This document shows positions 1-8,960 of a stretch of DNA of 64,000 bases, piece by piece. The stretch's first letter is position 1; every line of letters starts with the position of its first letter. The DNA is from Phyllobacterium zundukense (GTDB taxonomy: Bacteria > Pseudomonadota > Alphaproteobacteria > Rhizobiales > Rhizobiaceae). The notes beneath the pieces were generated by a model, which did no database searches, was not told the origin of the DNA, and was given only the letters and a program-made list of their open reading frames with translations. Position numbers and translations under genes: made by a program. The DNA lies in assembly GCF_025452195.1 (NCBI RefSeq), contig NZ_CP104969.1, positions 328,001 to 392,000 of the forward strand, read 5' to 3'.

Positions 1-2361
1 ACTCTTGCCATCCTCAAGGTCGACAACAATGTCGTTCTGTGCTCCAAGCGCGGAAATATAGGCTTCGCCGTCATATCCGATCACAAATTCTTTGCCTGTC
101 CTTTCCACATGGCCACGCAGGCCGGCTTCCAGGGCCTTACCGCTCGCATCAAGAAGCGTGACAAGCGCAGAAGCGGTCGTTTCTTCCACGTCGAAGTTAA
201 TAACGACGCCGCTGCGATCTGCGGGCACAACCACGTTGCGCGTCGAGCCGACGCTTGCGTCGACGGGCAGATTTTTCGGATCGATGGCCACGATATTCGG
301 CTCATACGATCTGAGATTTGGCACCAGTATCCGTCCGCTCCGGTTTGTACGCCCAACCGGGCGGTTCTCGAATGAAACGTCGATATCCGGCGCGCCGACA
401 TCCACGACCGCGAAGGCATCGTCTATGCGGTTGGTGGCAAAGACGCCTCCTGAAGCGACGGCAATCGCCCCATCAACCTGCGCATTGGCGCGAACCGTAT
501 CGTTGAATTGCTGCACGCTACCTTCGATCCTTGCATAGCGCGCCCGGTAACTCGCGGACGCGGAACGGTCCGGGTTGCTGCCTTCGCTGGTTCTCAGGCG
601 CCATCCATAGCTGCCCTCCTCCTGCCTTTCCGATTTCGCCACATCGATAAAACCCGCTGGTCCGTCGGCGGTCTGCTCGTAACCGGTCGAAACATTGATG
701 TCATTGTCGAACGGGATGGTGAGCCCGGCAAAGACACCGAAACTCTCGCTGTCTTCCAAGTCTGTAAAGGCAGTGGCGTAGAATGAACTGCTCTTGAACA
801 ATGACTAGCTGAAGGATGCCCCGATGATCTTGCTGTCATCGCCTTTGTCGAGGTCGAGCTGCGTATAGGAGAAGTTCAGATTGCTGCGATCGAATGGTCC
901 CGGCGTTGACAGGGTGACCTGCGCCAGCGACCGTGGTACGCGCGGGCTGAAGACGCTGACGCCGCTCGGATCAAAAATCGGATCGAGTTCATCGTCTGCA
1001 GACACAGAGGCGATGTCGTCGTAGCTACCAAAAGCCTGTTGCAAGCGCGCGAACAAGGTGTAGTTGCCATGCGTGACTTCCACAGACCCGTTGAGGATCA
1101 TGCCGGCGTCGCCATCATGACTACTTCCAGCGGCAGCGACCGAGGCTACTCCATAGGCGCCTAGTGGAAACGCCGCCCCAATGCCGCCGTTGAGTAGATC
1201 CACCCCGCCTTCGAAATGCCCTTCCAGGGTCAGCCAATTGGTGAGACCATAACGGAAGGTGGCGACGCCCATCGGAGCACCGTCATAGTCGTTGGACTCG
1301 GTACCGTAGTTTCGGCGCGGAAAGCCGAGATCCGCAGAAAAATCGATCAGCCCTTTTTGCAGCAACAGGCTCGACGAATAAAATGGCAGCGTCGTTCGCG
1401 TCTCGCGCCCCAATGTATCCCGCAGGACAATCTGCGCCTCGCCCTGTCCGGAAAAAACTGGAAAGTTTGTCACCTCGAATGGTCCGGAAGGCACTGCCCC
1501 GCTATAGGTCCTGACATTCTGCGTATAGACCTCAAGCGTCGAGGGCACCGCCGCAGTGCCCGAAAGAATGGGCACGGGCAACGTTACGAGATCTGGACGC
1601 AGGGAAAAATTGCGCTGCACCTGCATGCCGCCCAGAAAGACCGGCCGTGTCCACGGCAGGCCTCCCGAGATGAAATCTCCGGCGCGGTAGGTGATCAGCC
1701 GTTCGGCATCGGAGTAACTCCACGTGGTATTTAGCCTTTTCACTCCCTCGAGCTCGCCATCCGACATGTTTGCCGTAAAGGATTGATTCAGCGTTCCATA
1801 GGGGCTGAAGAACCGCGCATCGAACCCGCCGGAGATTCCCTGGAATGGTTTGACATTGCCATCCATAAGGTCATTGCTACCCGCGAAAAGCGAATAATTT
1901 AGCACGGCGCCGTAACTCGACTGGGGTTTTTGCGCCTTGTCGTCCGTTGTTACCTTGGGACTTATGTCAATGACCTTCGCCGCACGAGCGCTGTCATCAA
2001 TTGTGACGTAGAGCCGTTGCGTGGCGGCATCTATCCGGTAGTCGAGACCAGGGACATCCTCGAGCCTTACGGAGCCGTTGGGCCCGCGAACCTTGGTGTT
2101 GGCCTTCAACCCGACTTCATGCAATTCCTGCGGCGTGGCCGACAGACCGCCATCGGCAAGTTGTCTGAAAGCGCCAATCATTTCAGTCGAGGTATCATTG
2201 ATAAAAACCTCCAGATAAAGATCTCCTGCCTCAACGCTCTGAGATATGTTCTGATCAGGTATCGGTGGACCTTGGTTCTGGGCTCGACCAGATGAGAGCG
2301 TGCAGAGGCCCGTGCAGAAAATCGCCAGCGCTCTACCGGCCGCTGATAGAAACATCGGCAT
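1..2361 (-). pseudogene. Archaic chaperone-usher pilus outer-membrane usher (CsuD-like), split by an in-frame amber codon, partial
   Basis: Ushers are outer-membrane beta-barrels that receive chaperone-subunit complexes and polymerise pilus subunits. The first 518 codons (2361 to 808) begin with a signal peptide (about residues 1-27) and an N-terminal usher domain (GDLYLEVFINDT), followed by barrel repeats. A single TAG at 807-805 then interrupts the gene, yet the same frame stays open for another 268 codons to the window edge and reads as the usher C-terminal part (for example FGVFAGLTIPFDNDINVSTG, later NRPVGRTNRSGRILVPNLRS). Together about 787 residues are visible, near the usual 800-850. 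The start overlaps the chaperone gene by 29 bp. The neighbours (chaperone and SCPU subunit) identify the Csu type. The lesion could be a nonsense mutation, a suppressed amber codon or a sequencing error; the missing end and any tip adhesin lie outside the window. Confidence 0.85.
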
Positions 2362-3052
2362 TGAGCGGTCCGAAATCGCTTTGCGCTTTCAGGTCGGCCG
2401 ACCCGGAGGAAACCGATTTGCCCGAAGCGATAGGCCACTCCATGCTCGATTCGCCAAGAACATAGCCGACCAGTCCCTTGCGATTGCCGAGCACGCGGCC
2501 ACCTTGACTTAGTTGCACGTCGGCAAGCCTCAACCTTGTATCGCCTGTGTTGCGCGCTCTCAGCATCAGCGCGCCCTTCGATTTCACGAGTCCCCAAGCC
2601 ACCTTCGGCGGCGAGGCGTCCTCATCCTTGAAGAAGACGGGGATCGAATAGCGAACGACAAGCGCGACAGTGCCTGCTCGTTTGCGCGATGGATCGGGTA
2701 GTTCGTCAACGATGACGCGGTAGCCTTCCTCACCTGCAACCGGCTTTTTCGTAACCCGCACGACACGAACGGCATACTCTTTGGCGCTGGGCAGGGTCGT
2801 GGACGGAGGACTGACGATGACGTCGTTCGTCGGCTCAAGCTGTTCCACGCCATTTATCTGCGTCCAGCGGAACACACGGATCTGCACATTGATCGGCCGC
2901 TTGGCCTCGTTCGTCAACGTGAGAACACCGGCACTGCCTGGCGCGATCATCTCGAGATTGGTCGGCGAAACACGTAAGGAAGCACTCTGGGCCACACCGG
3001 AAAAGAGCATGAAGAGGCTCATCGCGCCGATGCTATATAGCATGGTCCGCAT
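2333..3052 (-). CDS. Periplasmic pilus assembly chaperone (CsuC/PapD-like)
   Basis: 239 residues. The signal peptide is about residues 1-24 (ending AQSASLRV). Two immunoglobulin-like domains follow, as in PapD-type chaperones: the N-terminal domain opens with SLRVSPTNLEMIAPG and ends with EGYRVIVDELPDPSRK, the conserved strand region that donates a strand to subunits. Its role would be to fold pilin subunits in the periplasm and deliver them to the usher. It lies 21 bp after the SCPU subunit gene and overlaps the usher start by 29 bp, so the three form one operon. The subclass (archaic/Csu) is inferred from the SCPU neighbour, not from the chaperone alone. Confidence 0.88.
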   Translation of the reverse strand: MRTMLYSIGAMSLFMLFSGVAQSASLRVSPTNLEMIAPGSAGVLTLTNEAKRPINVQIRVFRWTQINGVEQLEPTNDVIVSPPSTTLPSAKEYAVRVVRVTKKPVAGEEGYRVIVDELPDPSRKRAGTVALVVRYSIPVFFKDEDASPPKVAWGLVKSKGALMLRARNTGDTRLRLADVQLSQGGRVLGNRKGLVGYVLGESSMEWPIASGKSVSSGSADLKAQSDFGPLNADVSISGR

Positions 3053-3073
3053 TCGGTTCTCCTTGAAAGAGGA

Positions 3074-3580
3074 TCAGTAAGTAACGGTTACTGCAACTGT
3101 GTCGCTATAGGCCCCCGCACCGGGCGTGGATTGGGGCGGAACGCGCCCAAACACCGTAATCGGCTGCACGGCCCCATTTCCCGTGCCCGATACCGTGTCC
3201 GTCAACACCGTAGTCCCCCAGACATTCGTATGGTTGACATCGCGGTAGAGATTGTAGCTGACGGTGGCGGCGCCTGGTCCGGTCATCAAGCGGGCGGTAA
3301 GCGAAGCTCCGCTTCCTGTACCCAGCCCGATACCCACATTATAGGGGGTACCGGTCGTGCACTGCACGCTGATGGTGCTGGTCGAGTCGAGATTGGCATC
3401 AATGACACCATGTGATCCAAAATCCAGATCGGAGGCAGATACCAGCTTGCACTCGGTCGTTATCGTGATCCTGACAGCAAAACTCCCCGTTGCTGTCGCT
3501 GCCAAGGCGGGACTTGTGAGGCAGGTTAAAACGGCAAAACCTGCGGTAACCAAACCTCGTACCAAAATGCCAAAATTCAT
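3074..3580 (-). CDS. Spore coat U (SCPU) domain pilin, CsuA/B-like major subunit
   Basis: 168 residues with a clear signal peptide (about 1-27, ending SPALA). The mature part begins ATATGSFAVRITITTECKLV and continues with alternating beta strands, Cys pairs (TTECKLV and VQCTTGTPYNVGIGLG) and the terminal strand AYSDTVAVTVTY. This is the layout of spore coat protein U domain pilins of archaic chaperone-usher pili, which build surface fibres for biofilm formation. It is first in the operon and sits close to a strong Shine-Dalgarno (GGAGGA just before the start), consistent with a highly expressed major subunit. No tip adhesin is visible because the locus leaves the window. Confidence 0.88.
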   Translation of the reverse strand: MNFGILVRGLVTAGFAVLTCLTSPALAATATGSFAVRITITTECKLVSASDLDFGSHGVIDANLDSTSTISVQCTTGTPYNVGIGLGTGSGASLTARLMTGPGAATVSYNLYRDVNHTNVWGTTVLTDTVSGTGNGAVQPITVFGRVPPQSTPGAGAYSDTVAVTVTY

Positions 3581-3835
3581 TTATCCTCCTCCAGGTGTCG
3601 GCGCCGATAGCAACCGCCTCCAGTTCACTACAAACGAATCAGTATTATGGCCCCCTATTATGATTCTAAAGTCGTAACCTTTTCAAGTTACTTATGCAAG
3701 CGCCAGCTTTCCATTGTCGATAATATTCTTGTCTTTTCAACGACTTAGTCATGTTTCTATGCAAAAATTCAACGCGACGCTCTATCCGATACTATTTTGT
3801 ATCAAACTAGTATATTAAAAAACCAGTGTAATGGG
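3581..3835. promoter_or_regulatory. AT-rich intergenic region upstream of the pilus operon
   Basis: About 255 bp, strongly AT-rich compared with the genes on both sides. It must hold the leftward promoter of the SCPU-chaperone-usher operon. I could not pick out a convincing -35/-10 pair or operator. The alkyltransferase gene ends at its right border, so the two genes are tandem on the minus strand. Confidence 0.4.
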
Positions 3836-4522
3836 TCAACATTGCTGGCTCAATATTTTGCGTAATTTTAATACTTTTGGTTGTACTTTGGAACGAATGT
3901 TCGCGCAGGTCACGTATTTGTCCACGGTAGGCACCCAGGCGGGCCTGACTGCTCGCCTTAGAACCCAAACGATTTCTGCGCCGGTTGCGGTGATCTCGAA
4001 ATGGACGCCCTCCAGCTCGAGCATGCGCGCCTTGGCGACGGAGCCCCCAGGTGCAGAGAAACCACCGACTTTGCCCCCGGCTGCCAGTACCCGATGGCAG
4101 GGAATAATCAACGGCACCGGGTTCCTGGCCATGGCTTGGCCAACATCACGCGCGGCTTCCGGTCCTGCACCAAGTTGCTTGGCCAATGCCCCGTAGGTCG
4201 TCGTATGGCCCCAACCCAACTGCCGTGCCGCAGCATATATCTGCTCGAAAAATCCGTCCTGCTCGCCCAAATCAAGTTTAAAGCCGAAAAAATCGATCTC
4301 TTCACCCTCGAAATAGCGCTTTGCCGCAGCCACCGCTTGAAGCACTTGCTCGGAGGGTTGGCCGGGTTCAGCGTCAGGTAGCCTGCGAAGCAGCAACCGT
4401 TCTGTCGCGTCGGCACTTTTGGTCGGTAACTGAAAACGTGTGATCCCGATATCGCTCCAGGCGATACCGCAGAAGCCACCCGCGGTTTCGAAAATAAGAT
4501 AATGATGCACTGTCTGGCCCAT
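3836..4522 (-). CDS. Methylated-DNA--protein-cysteine S-methyltransferase (Ogt/AGT type) with C-terminal extension
   Basis: Repairs O6-alkylguanine by transferring the alkyl group to its own cysteine. The C-terminal domain shows the helix-turn-helix with GHTTTYGALAKQLG and the active site PLIIPCHRVLAAGGKVGGFS (Cys in PCHRV). The N-terminal domain of Ogt/AGT proteins is present (FCGIAWSDIGITRFQLP). I chose ATG 4522 because GAGGG lies about 9 nt upstream; an in-frame ATG at 4543 has no such site. The protein is 228 residues, whereas this family is usually about 160-190. The last 45 residues or so (from VWVLRRAVRPAWVP) are not part of the normal fold and may reflect loss of the original stop. 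The gene is isolated on the minus strand. Confidence 0.88.
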   Translation of the reverse strand: MGQTVHHYLIFETAGGFCGIAWSDIGITRFQLPTKSADATERLLLRRLPDAEPGQPSEQVLQAVAAAKRYFEGEEIDFFGFKLDLGEQDGFFEQIYAAARQLGWGHTTTYGALAKQLGAGPEAARDVGQAMARNPVPLIIPCHRVLAAGGKVGGFSAPGGSVAKARMLELEGVHFEITATGAEIVWVLRRAVRPAWVPTVDKYVTCANIRSKVQPKVLKLRKILSQQC

Positions 4523-4670
4523 CGCACGGCCCTCACATTTCAACTGCCATAAAAATCGTGCAATCGGCTCGTGAATTCAACCCGATTCCTGCTTCATGCA
4601 ACCGCTCGGTTGTTCGAGGTCGTCAAAAAGATGCGCGGGAGCAGCATCTAATTATTTTGGCTTAATAACT

Positions 4671-4685
4671 TGACTCGTTTTATCA
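4671..4685. promoter_or_regulatory. Iron box (TGA-N9-TCA) before the ECF sigma gene
   Basis: TGACTCGTTTTATCA fits the TGA-N9-TCA iron-responsive operator known for the rhizobial iron regulator RirA. It begins inside a TTGACT hexamer (4670-4675) that could be the -35 element, with a TATAG-like -10 about 17-18 nt on. The sigma start is at 4807. The same overlap of box and TTGACT is seen before the receptor and esterase genes. Assignment to RirA rather than Fur or Irr is inferred. Confidence 0.6.
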
Positions 4686-4728
4686 TATTATTTTATAGCT
4701 ATCTCCGCAACCTCGCTGGCAATTTTAC

Positions 4729-4755
4729 TCGGGCATTTTAAATAAAAATGCCCGA
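4729..4755. repeat. Perfect inverted repeat in the sigma gene leader
   Basis: Two 11-bp arms (TCGGGCATTTT and AAAATGCCCGA) flank a 5-nt AAATA loop. It lies between the iron box and the sigma start codon, so it is probably transcribed as a hairpin in the 5' leader. It could be an attenuator-like hairpin or a protein operator. It may also be the terminator of an unseen upstream transcript. Confidence 0.55.
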
Positions 4756-4806
4756 ATAAAAGCCGTTTTATACCTCATTACAATCATCTATCAAGAAGAT
4801 ATCCAA

Positions 4807-5325
4807 ATGAGAAAAGAAATAAATCTTTACGATGGCAATGCTCTTGTTGATGTATTGATACAATATAAGCCAAAGCTCATGAAAATTGCTGAAAGCGTAC
4901 TGCATTCTCGCACGCAATCGGAAGATATATTTCATGATGCTGTTCTCAAGGCATGTACCATGCGGCCAAGCTGCATTCGCTGCCCGGTTGGCTATGCTTG
5001 CCGCATGGTCTACAATCTGGCCTTGGACGAGGCCCGCAGGCGGTCCTATGAAAAGCTCAACATGACACCCGTCGACGGTATGGAATCAATCCCTGCCCCG
5101 AGCGTCAGCGCGCTCGACTGTCTGGTGACCACAGAAACCTTGTGGGAAGTGCTGAACTCATTGAACAATCTGCCGAAACGCACCCAGGACGCATTTGTCC
5201 GCCATCGTGTAGACGGTATTCCGCAGAAGGATATCGCGGAAGAACTGGGGGTATCCAGAACCCTCGTCAATTTCATGATCAGAGATGGGCACCGCGCGTG
5301 CCAGCAAACCCTTAGTGCAGCTTAG
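4807..5325 (+). CDS. ECF RNA polymerase sigma factor, iron-siderophore type (RpoI/PvdS/FecI-like)
   Basis: 172 residues. Region 2 covers about residues 10-75 (LMKIAESVLHSRTQSEDIFHDAVLKA, then RMVYNLALDEARRR) and region 4 about 115-170 (LNNLPKRTQDAFVRHRVDGIPQKDIAEELGVSRTLVNFMIRD), a helix-turn-helix for the -35 element. No anti-sigma gene is next to it, which fits stand-alone PvdS/RpoI-type factors controlled by iron repressors rather than FecR-controlled ones. An iron box lies about 120 bp upstream. The 3' end overlaps fhuB tail to tail by 14 bp. Its likely targets are the two divergent promoters at 14.97-15.05 kb, which share TAAAT-N16-CGT. The family is certain; the subtype is inferred from context. 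Confidence 0.85.
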   Translation: MRKEINLYDGNALVDVLIQYKPKLMKIAESVLHSRTQSEDIFHDAVLKACTMRPSCIRCPVGYACRMVYNLALDEARRRSYEKLNMTPVDGMESIPAPSVSALDCLVTTETLWEVLNSLNNLPKRTQDAFVRHRVDGIPQKDIAEELGVSRTLVNFMIRDGHRACQQTLSAA

Positions 5326-7306
5326 ACAAGCGGCGGCCGCGGATAAGCAGCAGCGCAAACACCGGTCCGCCCAGCAGCGTAGCGACAAGCCCTGTCGGCA
5401 ACTGCCACGGGAAATAGGCGGTACGACCGATGAAGTCGGCTGTTGCCATGAGCAGCGCTCCGCATAGTGCCGAACCCATCAGATGTGGCAAGCCGCGCGT
5501 CAGCCCAAGCCGCTGCGCCAGATGCGGAGCCATCAGCCCGACGAAGCTCAACGGACCCACTATCAGAGTGGCCATGGCTGTCAGCAGCGCGGCTACGGCA
5601 AGGATAAGTATCTGCAGCTTCTTCACATCAACGCCGTGTGAATGTGCCGACAGATCACCCAAAGCGAATTGCTGCAGCGGTCGAACGAGGAGCATAACCG
5701 TGATGATGCCGACGATTGCCAATGCCGAGATGATCAATGACATGGCACTGCTCACCCCGTAGGTCGAGCCCGCCATCCAGCTGATCAGTGACAGGGCTCG
5801 CGGGTCACCTGAGGCGAGGACGACGGAGATCAATGCGGTCAGAAATGCTCCCAGCGATACGCCAAACATCAGAAACTGGTTCCCGGAGTGCGCCGCGCGG
5901 CTCATCGCGAAGAGGATAGCGAGAACTGTCCCGGCACCCAAAAAGCCGCCGATAAGTCGATGGGTGATGGTCGGTTCTGATACAACGAACAGGATACAAA
6001 GCAATCCGAACGCTGTTCCGGCACTGACGCCCAGAACCTCCGGACTTGCCATGGCGTTGCCGGTCAGACGCTGCAACAGACTGCCGGCAAGCGCCAGCAT
6101 GATACCCGCGGAAGTTGCGGCCACGAGTCGAGGAAGCCGCCATGGCAACAGGGATTTCAGTGTCGCGCCGGTACTGCTTATCCACGATCCGTCGACGCCC
6201 CTGCCGACAAATATCGCGACCATTGCGACGGCCAGAACGAGACCGGCAAGCGTCGCTATCAGTATCAGGGGCCGGCTGCTTGCGGCGGGGGACGATCCAC
6301 TGTGAATCGCCGTTTGCAGCGAACCGCCACGCTTCAACATCACGAACAGAAGTACCGGCACTCCGATCAGCGCAGTCGCCGCACCGGTCGGAACATAGCT
6401 TCCTGTTTTTGCGGTATAAATTTGCATGATCTGATCAACGATGATCAACAAGGCAGCGCCGATGAGCGGAGCAACAATGAGCCTTGTATTGATCCGCCGG
6501 GCGCCAATAGCCCTCGCGATCGCGGGCGCAGCGAGGCCGAGAAAGCCGATCACACCCACTGCGCTGACCGTGAACGTCGTCAGGGCCACGGCGACAAACA
6601 ACGCAGCAGCCCGGACAAATTGCAGTTTGATTCCAAGTCCTTTCGCTGCCTCACCAAGCGTCAGGACACTCAACTGCCGGACAAGCAGCAGCGCAAGTAC
6701 GGTAAAGCCGACGACTTTCGGGAGAAGTCCGGCAACCGAGCGCCAGTCGTTCTGGTTCAACGATCCGCCACCCCAGACGAATAGACCTGACAGATAGTGG
6801 TCGTTCATCAGCGTCAGCAGCGTAACGATTGCCGTACAGTAGAGGCCCATAACCAGGCCTGTCAGGATGACGGCAATCGGCTGGAATTTGAATCGCCATG
6901 CGACGGCAAAGACGACGGCCATCGCGGCGAAGCCACCGAAAGCCGTTGCCGTGTCGCGGCTCCAGCCGAGAAGTGCCGGAAACCAAAGCATTGCGATACC
7001 GAGTGCGAGCTGCGCTCCTGCCTCTACGCCCAAGGTTGAAGGTGAAGCGAGCGGGTTGCGCAGCACATGCTGGAAGAGCATGCCCGATAGTCCAAGGGCG
7101 AAGCCGCCGACACAAGACATCGCAAGCCGCGGCAATACGCTGTAATGCAGCAGGACTGCCTGGCTGTCACCGGCTGACGGCAGCGAAAAGACAGCACGTA
7201 CTCCGGCGCCGCCGATCAAAGGACCGAGGTTGAACGCAGCGATGGCGGCGGCGATACACCACAACAAGCCGGTGGCTAACCATGGACGGGCAGCAATATG
7301 TTTCAT
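5312..7306 (-). CDS. fhuB: Ferric-hydroxamate ABC transporter permease, two-domain fusion (FhuB)
   Basis: 664 residues with about 20 hydrophobic segments. It is a tandem fusion of two BtuC/FecCD-type permease domains (roughly 1-330 and 340-664), each with the family signature region: GFALGLSGMLFQHVLRNPLASPSTLGVEAGA in the first half and GIMLALAGSLLQRLTGNAMASPEVLGVSAG in the second. This double-length form is typical of FhuB, which moves ferric hydroxamates across the inner membrane with FhuC and FhuD. The start overlaps fhuD by 4 bp (ATGA), so the two are translationally coupled. It is the last gene of the leftward operon and overlaps the sigma gene end by 14 bp. Confidence 0.93.
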   Translation of the reverse strand: MKHIAARPWLATGLLWCIAAAIAAFNLGPLIGGAGVRAVFSLPSAGDSQAVLLHYSVLPRLAMSCVGGFALGLSGMLFQHVLRNPLASPSTLGVEAGAQLALGIAMLWFPALLGWSRDTATAFGGFAAMAVVFAVAWRFKFQPIAVILTGLVMGLYCTAIVTLLTLMNDHYLSGLFVWGGGSLNQNDWRSVAGLLPKVVGFTVLALLLVRQLSVLTLGEAAKGLGIKLQFVRAAALFVAVALTTFTVSAVGVIGFLGLAAPAIARAIGARRINTRLIVAPLIGAALLIIVDQIMQIYTAKTGSYVPTGAATALIGVPVLLFVMLKRGGSLQTAIHSGSSPAASSRPLILIATLAGLVLAVAMVAIFVGRGVDGSWISSTGATLKSLLPWRLPRLVAATSAGIMLALAGSLLQRLTGNAMASPEVLGVSAGTAFGLLCILFVVSEPTITHRLIGGFLGAGTVLAILFAMSRAAHSGNQFLMFGVSLGAFLTALISVVLASGDPRALSLISWMAGSTYGVSSAMSLIISALAIVGIITVMLLVRPLQQFALGDLSAHSHGVDVKKLQILILAVAALLTAMATLIVGPLSFVGLMAPHLAQRLGLTRGLPHLMGSALCGALLMATADFIGRTAYFPWQLPTGLVATLLGGPVFALLLIRGRRLSKLH

Positions 7307-8166
7307 GCGCTGCCTTCGACGAGCAATCGGGCAAAACGGGTTGCCGCAGGCAGTGTGCCAAACATCAGCACGCTTGCCATGCGCTGGACATGCCCTGACT
7401 GAACAAATGGCATACTCTGCCAGAGCGGACTACCCGGCAAGTTTGCCAGCACATCCGGTGGAACCGGATCCATGTAAAAGAGACGCGCGTCGCCAATATC
7501 AAACAGATCGGCCATACCTATATCGCCAAATCCCCATTCGTTGGTTGGCCGCGTCCAGGCATTTTCCAGCCCAAGACGGTCGAACACATCCTGAAAAATG
7601 CCGCCGGGTCCATATATCCGGATATTGCGTTCGTCGATGAAGGTAATCACTGCGACCTTGCCGAGATGGCTGGTCGCCGCCCGTGCTGCACGCAATTCCA
7701 TCTCCGAGCGATCGATCAGCGCTTCCGCTTCGGCCGTGCGGCCGAGCACGCGGCCGAGTTCCCGCGTCGCGTCAATGATATGGGGAAACGGTGATGACCC
7801 GAGTGCGTGTATCGGGAACGATTTGACCGGCGCGATCTGCTCCAGCTGTGGCCTGACCCATTCAAGATACGGCGTCGACACGATCAGATCGGGTCTCAAC
7901 AGCTGTAACAGCTCCATGTTGATTTCATGGGAGGAGCCGAGATTGGCCACGTCTGGCGGCAAAGCCGGTTCCACAGTCCAGTTCGCCCATCCCGTCGTGT
8001 CCACCAGTCCAATTGGCGGCACACCGAGCTCAATCAATGTCTGTGCAAGACCATAGTCGAGCGAAACAATTCTCGGGGCGGAACTTGCCACCGGAGCGCT
8101 CATCGGCCAACAACCAAGCGTTGCCGCCGCACCAAACAGAAAGTCGCGTCTGCGTATCGGGGACAT
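7303..8166 (-). CDS. fhuD: Ferric-hydroxamate periplasmic binding protein (FhuD-like)
   Basis: Captures the ferric siderophore in the periplasm. The chosen start (ATG 8166) lies 5 nt after the fhuC stop and gives a twin-arginine signal peptide, MSPIRRRDFLFGAAATLG; a longer frame exists but lies inside fhuC. The mature part has the type III (helical backbone) binding protein pattern: PRIVSLDYGLAQTLIELGVPPIGLVDT, then LRPDLIVSTPYLE and later DARLFYMDPVPPDVLANLPGSPLW. The length (287 residues) is normal. A Tat signal is common for FhuD in alphaproteobacteria. It is followed by fhuB with a 4-bp overlap. Confidence 0.92.
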   Translation of the reverse strand: MSPIRRRDFLFGAAATLGCWPMSAPVASSAPRIVSLDYGLAQTLIELGVPPIGLVDTTGWANWTVEPALPPDVANLGSSHEINMELLQLLRPDLIVSTPYLEWVRPQLEQIAPVKSFPIHALGSSPFPHIIDATRELGRVLGRTAEAEALIDRSEMELRAARAATSHLGKVAVITFIDERNIRIYGPGGIFQDVFDRLGLENAWTRPTNEWGFGDIGMADLFDIGDARLFYMDPVPPDVLANLPGSPLWQSMPFVQSGHVQRMASVLMFGTLPAATRFARLLVEGSA

Positions 8167-8170
8167 CGGC

Positions 8171-8950
8171 TTAGAGGACGTAACTGATGGGTGCTTGCGT
8201 TTCCGGATGCCGGAATATTCCCATGCGCACGCCATAGATCGCATCGAGCCTGTCCGCAGTAATCAGCGTTTCGGTCTCGTCGTGAGCCACGAGCTTGCCG
8301 CCGGAAAGTGCAATCAGCCGGTCGCAATAGCGCGCTGCCATGTTGATGTCATGCAGAACGATGAGCACGGACCGACCATGGTCGTGTGCCAGCATCTGGA
8401 TGAGGCGCATAACTTCGATCTGATGATTGATGTCGAGCGCCGAGATCGGCTCGTCAAGAAGCAGACACTCGGTGTCCTGGGCAACCAGCATCGCCAGGAA
8501 GGCACGTTGGCGTTCGCCGCCGGACAGCGTATCGACAATGCGATCAGCCATCGCTGTCATGGAAGTCAGCTCCAGTGCTTCGCCAACCTTGGCCCTGTCG
8601 TTGCTGGAGAAACGTCCAAGCGCGCCGTGCCAGGGATAGCGGCCGAGAGCAACGACTTCCTTTACGGTCATGCCGTCGGTGTCGGGGGTTTGTTGCGGCA
8701 GATAGGCGACCTTCCTGGCATATTCCTTGGACCGGAACGAGCCCAGCGCCTGCCCCAGACATTCGACGCGGCCGTGCGTTGGCGACTGAAAACGCGCCAA
8801 TATCTTCAGCAGCGTGGATTTTCCGGACCCGTTGTGGCCAAGGATACCGACCACCTCGCCCTGCGGAATGTCCAGCGTCAATGGATGGAGCAGTGTCCGT
8901 CCATCAACGTCGTATCCGATACCATTCAACGAAAAGGCGTATCCGTTCAT
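8171..8950 (-). CDS. fhuC: Ferric-hydroxamate ABC transporter ATPase (FhuC)
   Basis: 259 residues from ATG 8950, 10 nt downstream of the receptor stop; a longer in-frame extension overlaps the receptor gene and is rejected. Walker A is GHNGSGKSTLLK, the signature motif LSGGERQRAFLAM and Walker B CLLLDEPISALD, followed by the switch His in VLHDINMAARYCD. It powers FhuBD import of ferric hydroxamates. Walker, signature and D-loop residues are all intact. It belongs to the leftward siderophore operon (receptor-fhuC-fhuD-fhuB). Confidence 0.95.
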   Translation of the reverse strand: MNGYAFSLNGIGYDVDGRTLLHPLTLDIPQGEVVGILGHNGSGKSTLLKILARFQSPTHGRVECLGQALGSFRSKEYARKVAYLPQQTPDTDGMTVKEVVALGRYPWHGALGRFSSNDRAKVGEALELTSMTAMADRIVDTLSGGERQRAFLAMLVAQDTECLLLDEPISALDINHQIEVMRLIQMLAHDHGRSVLIVLHDINMAARYCDRLIALSGGKLVAHDETETLITADRLDAIYGVRMGIFRHPETQAPISYVL

Positions 8951-8960
8951 CACATACTCG

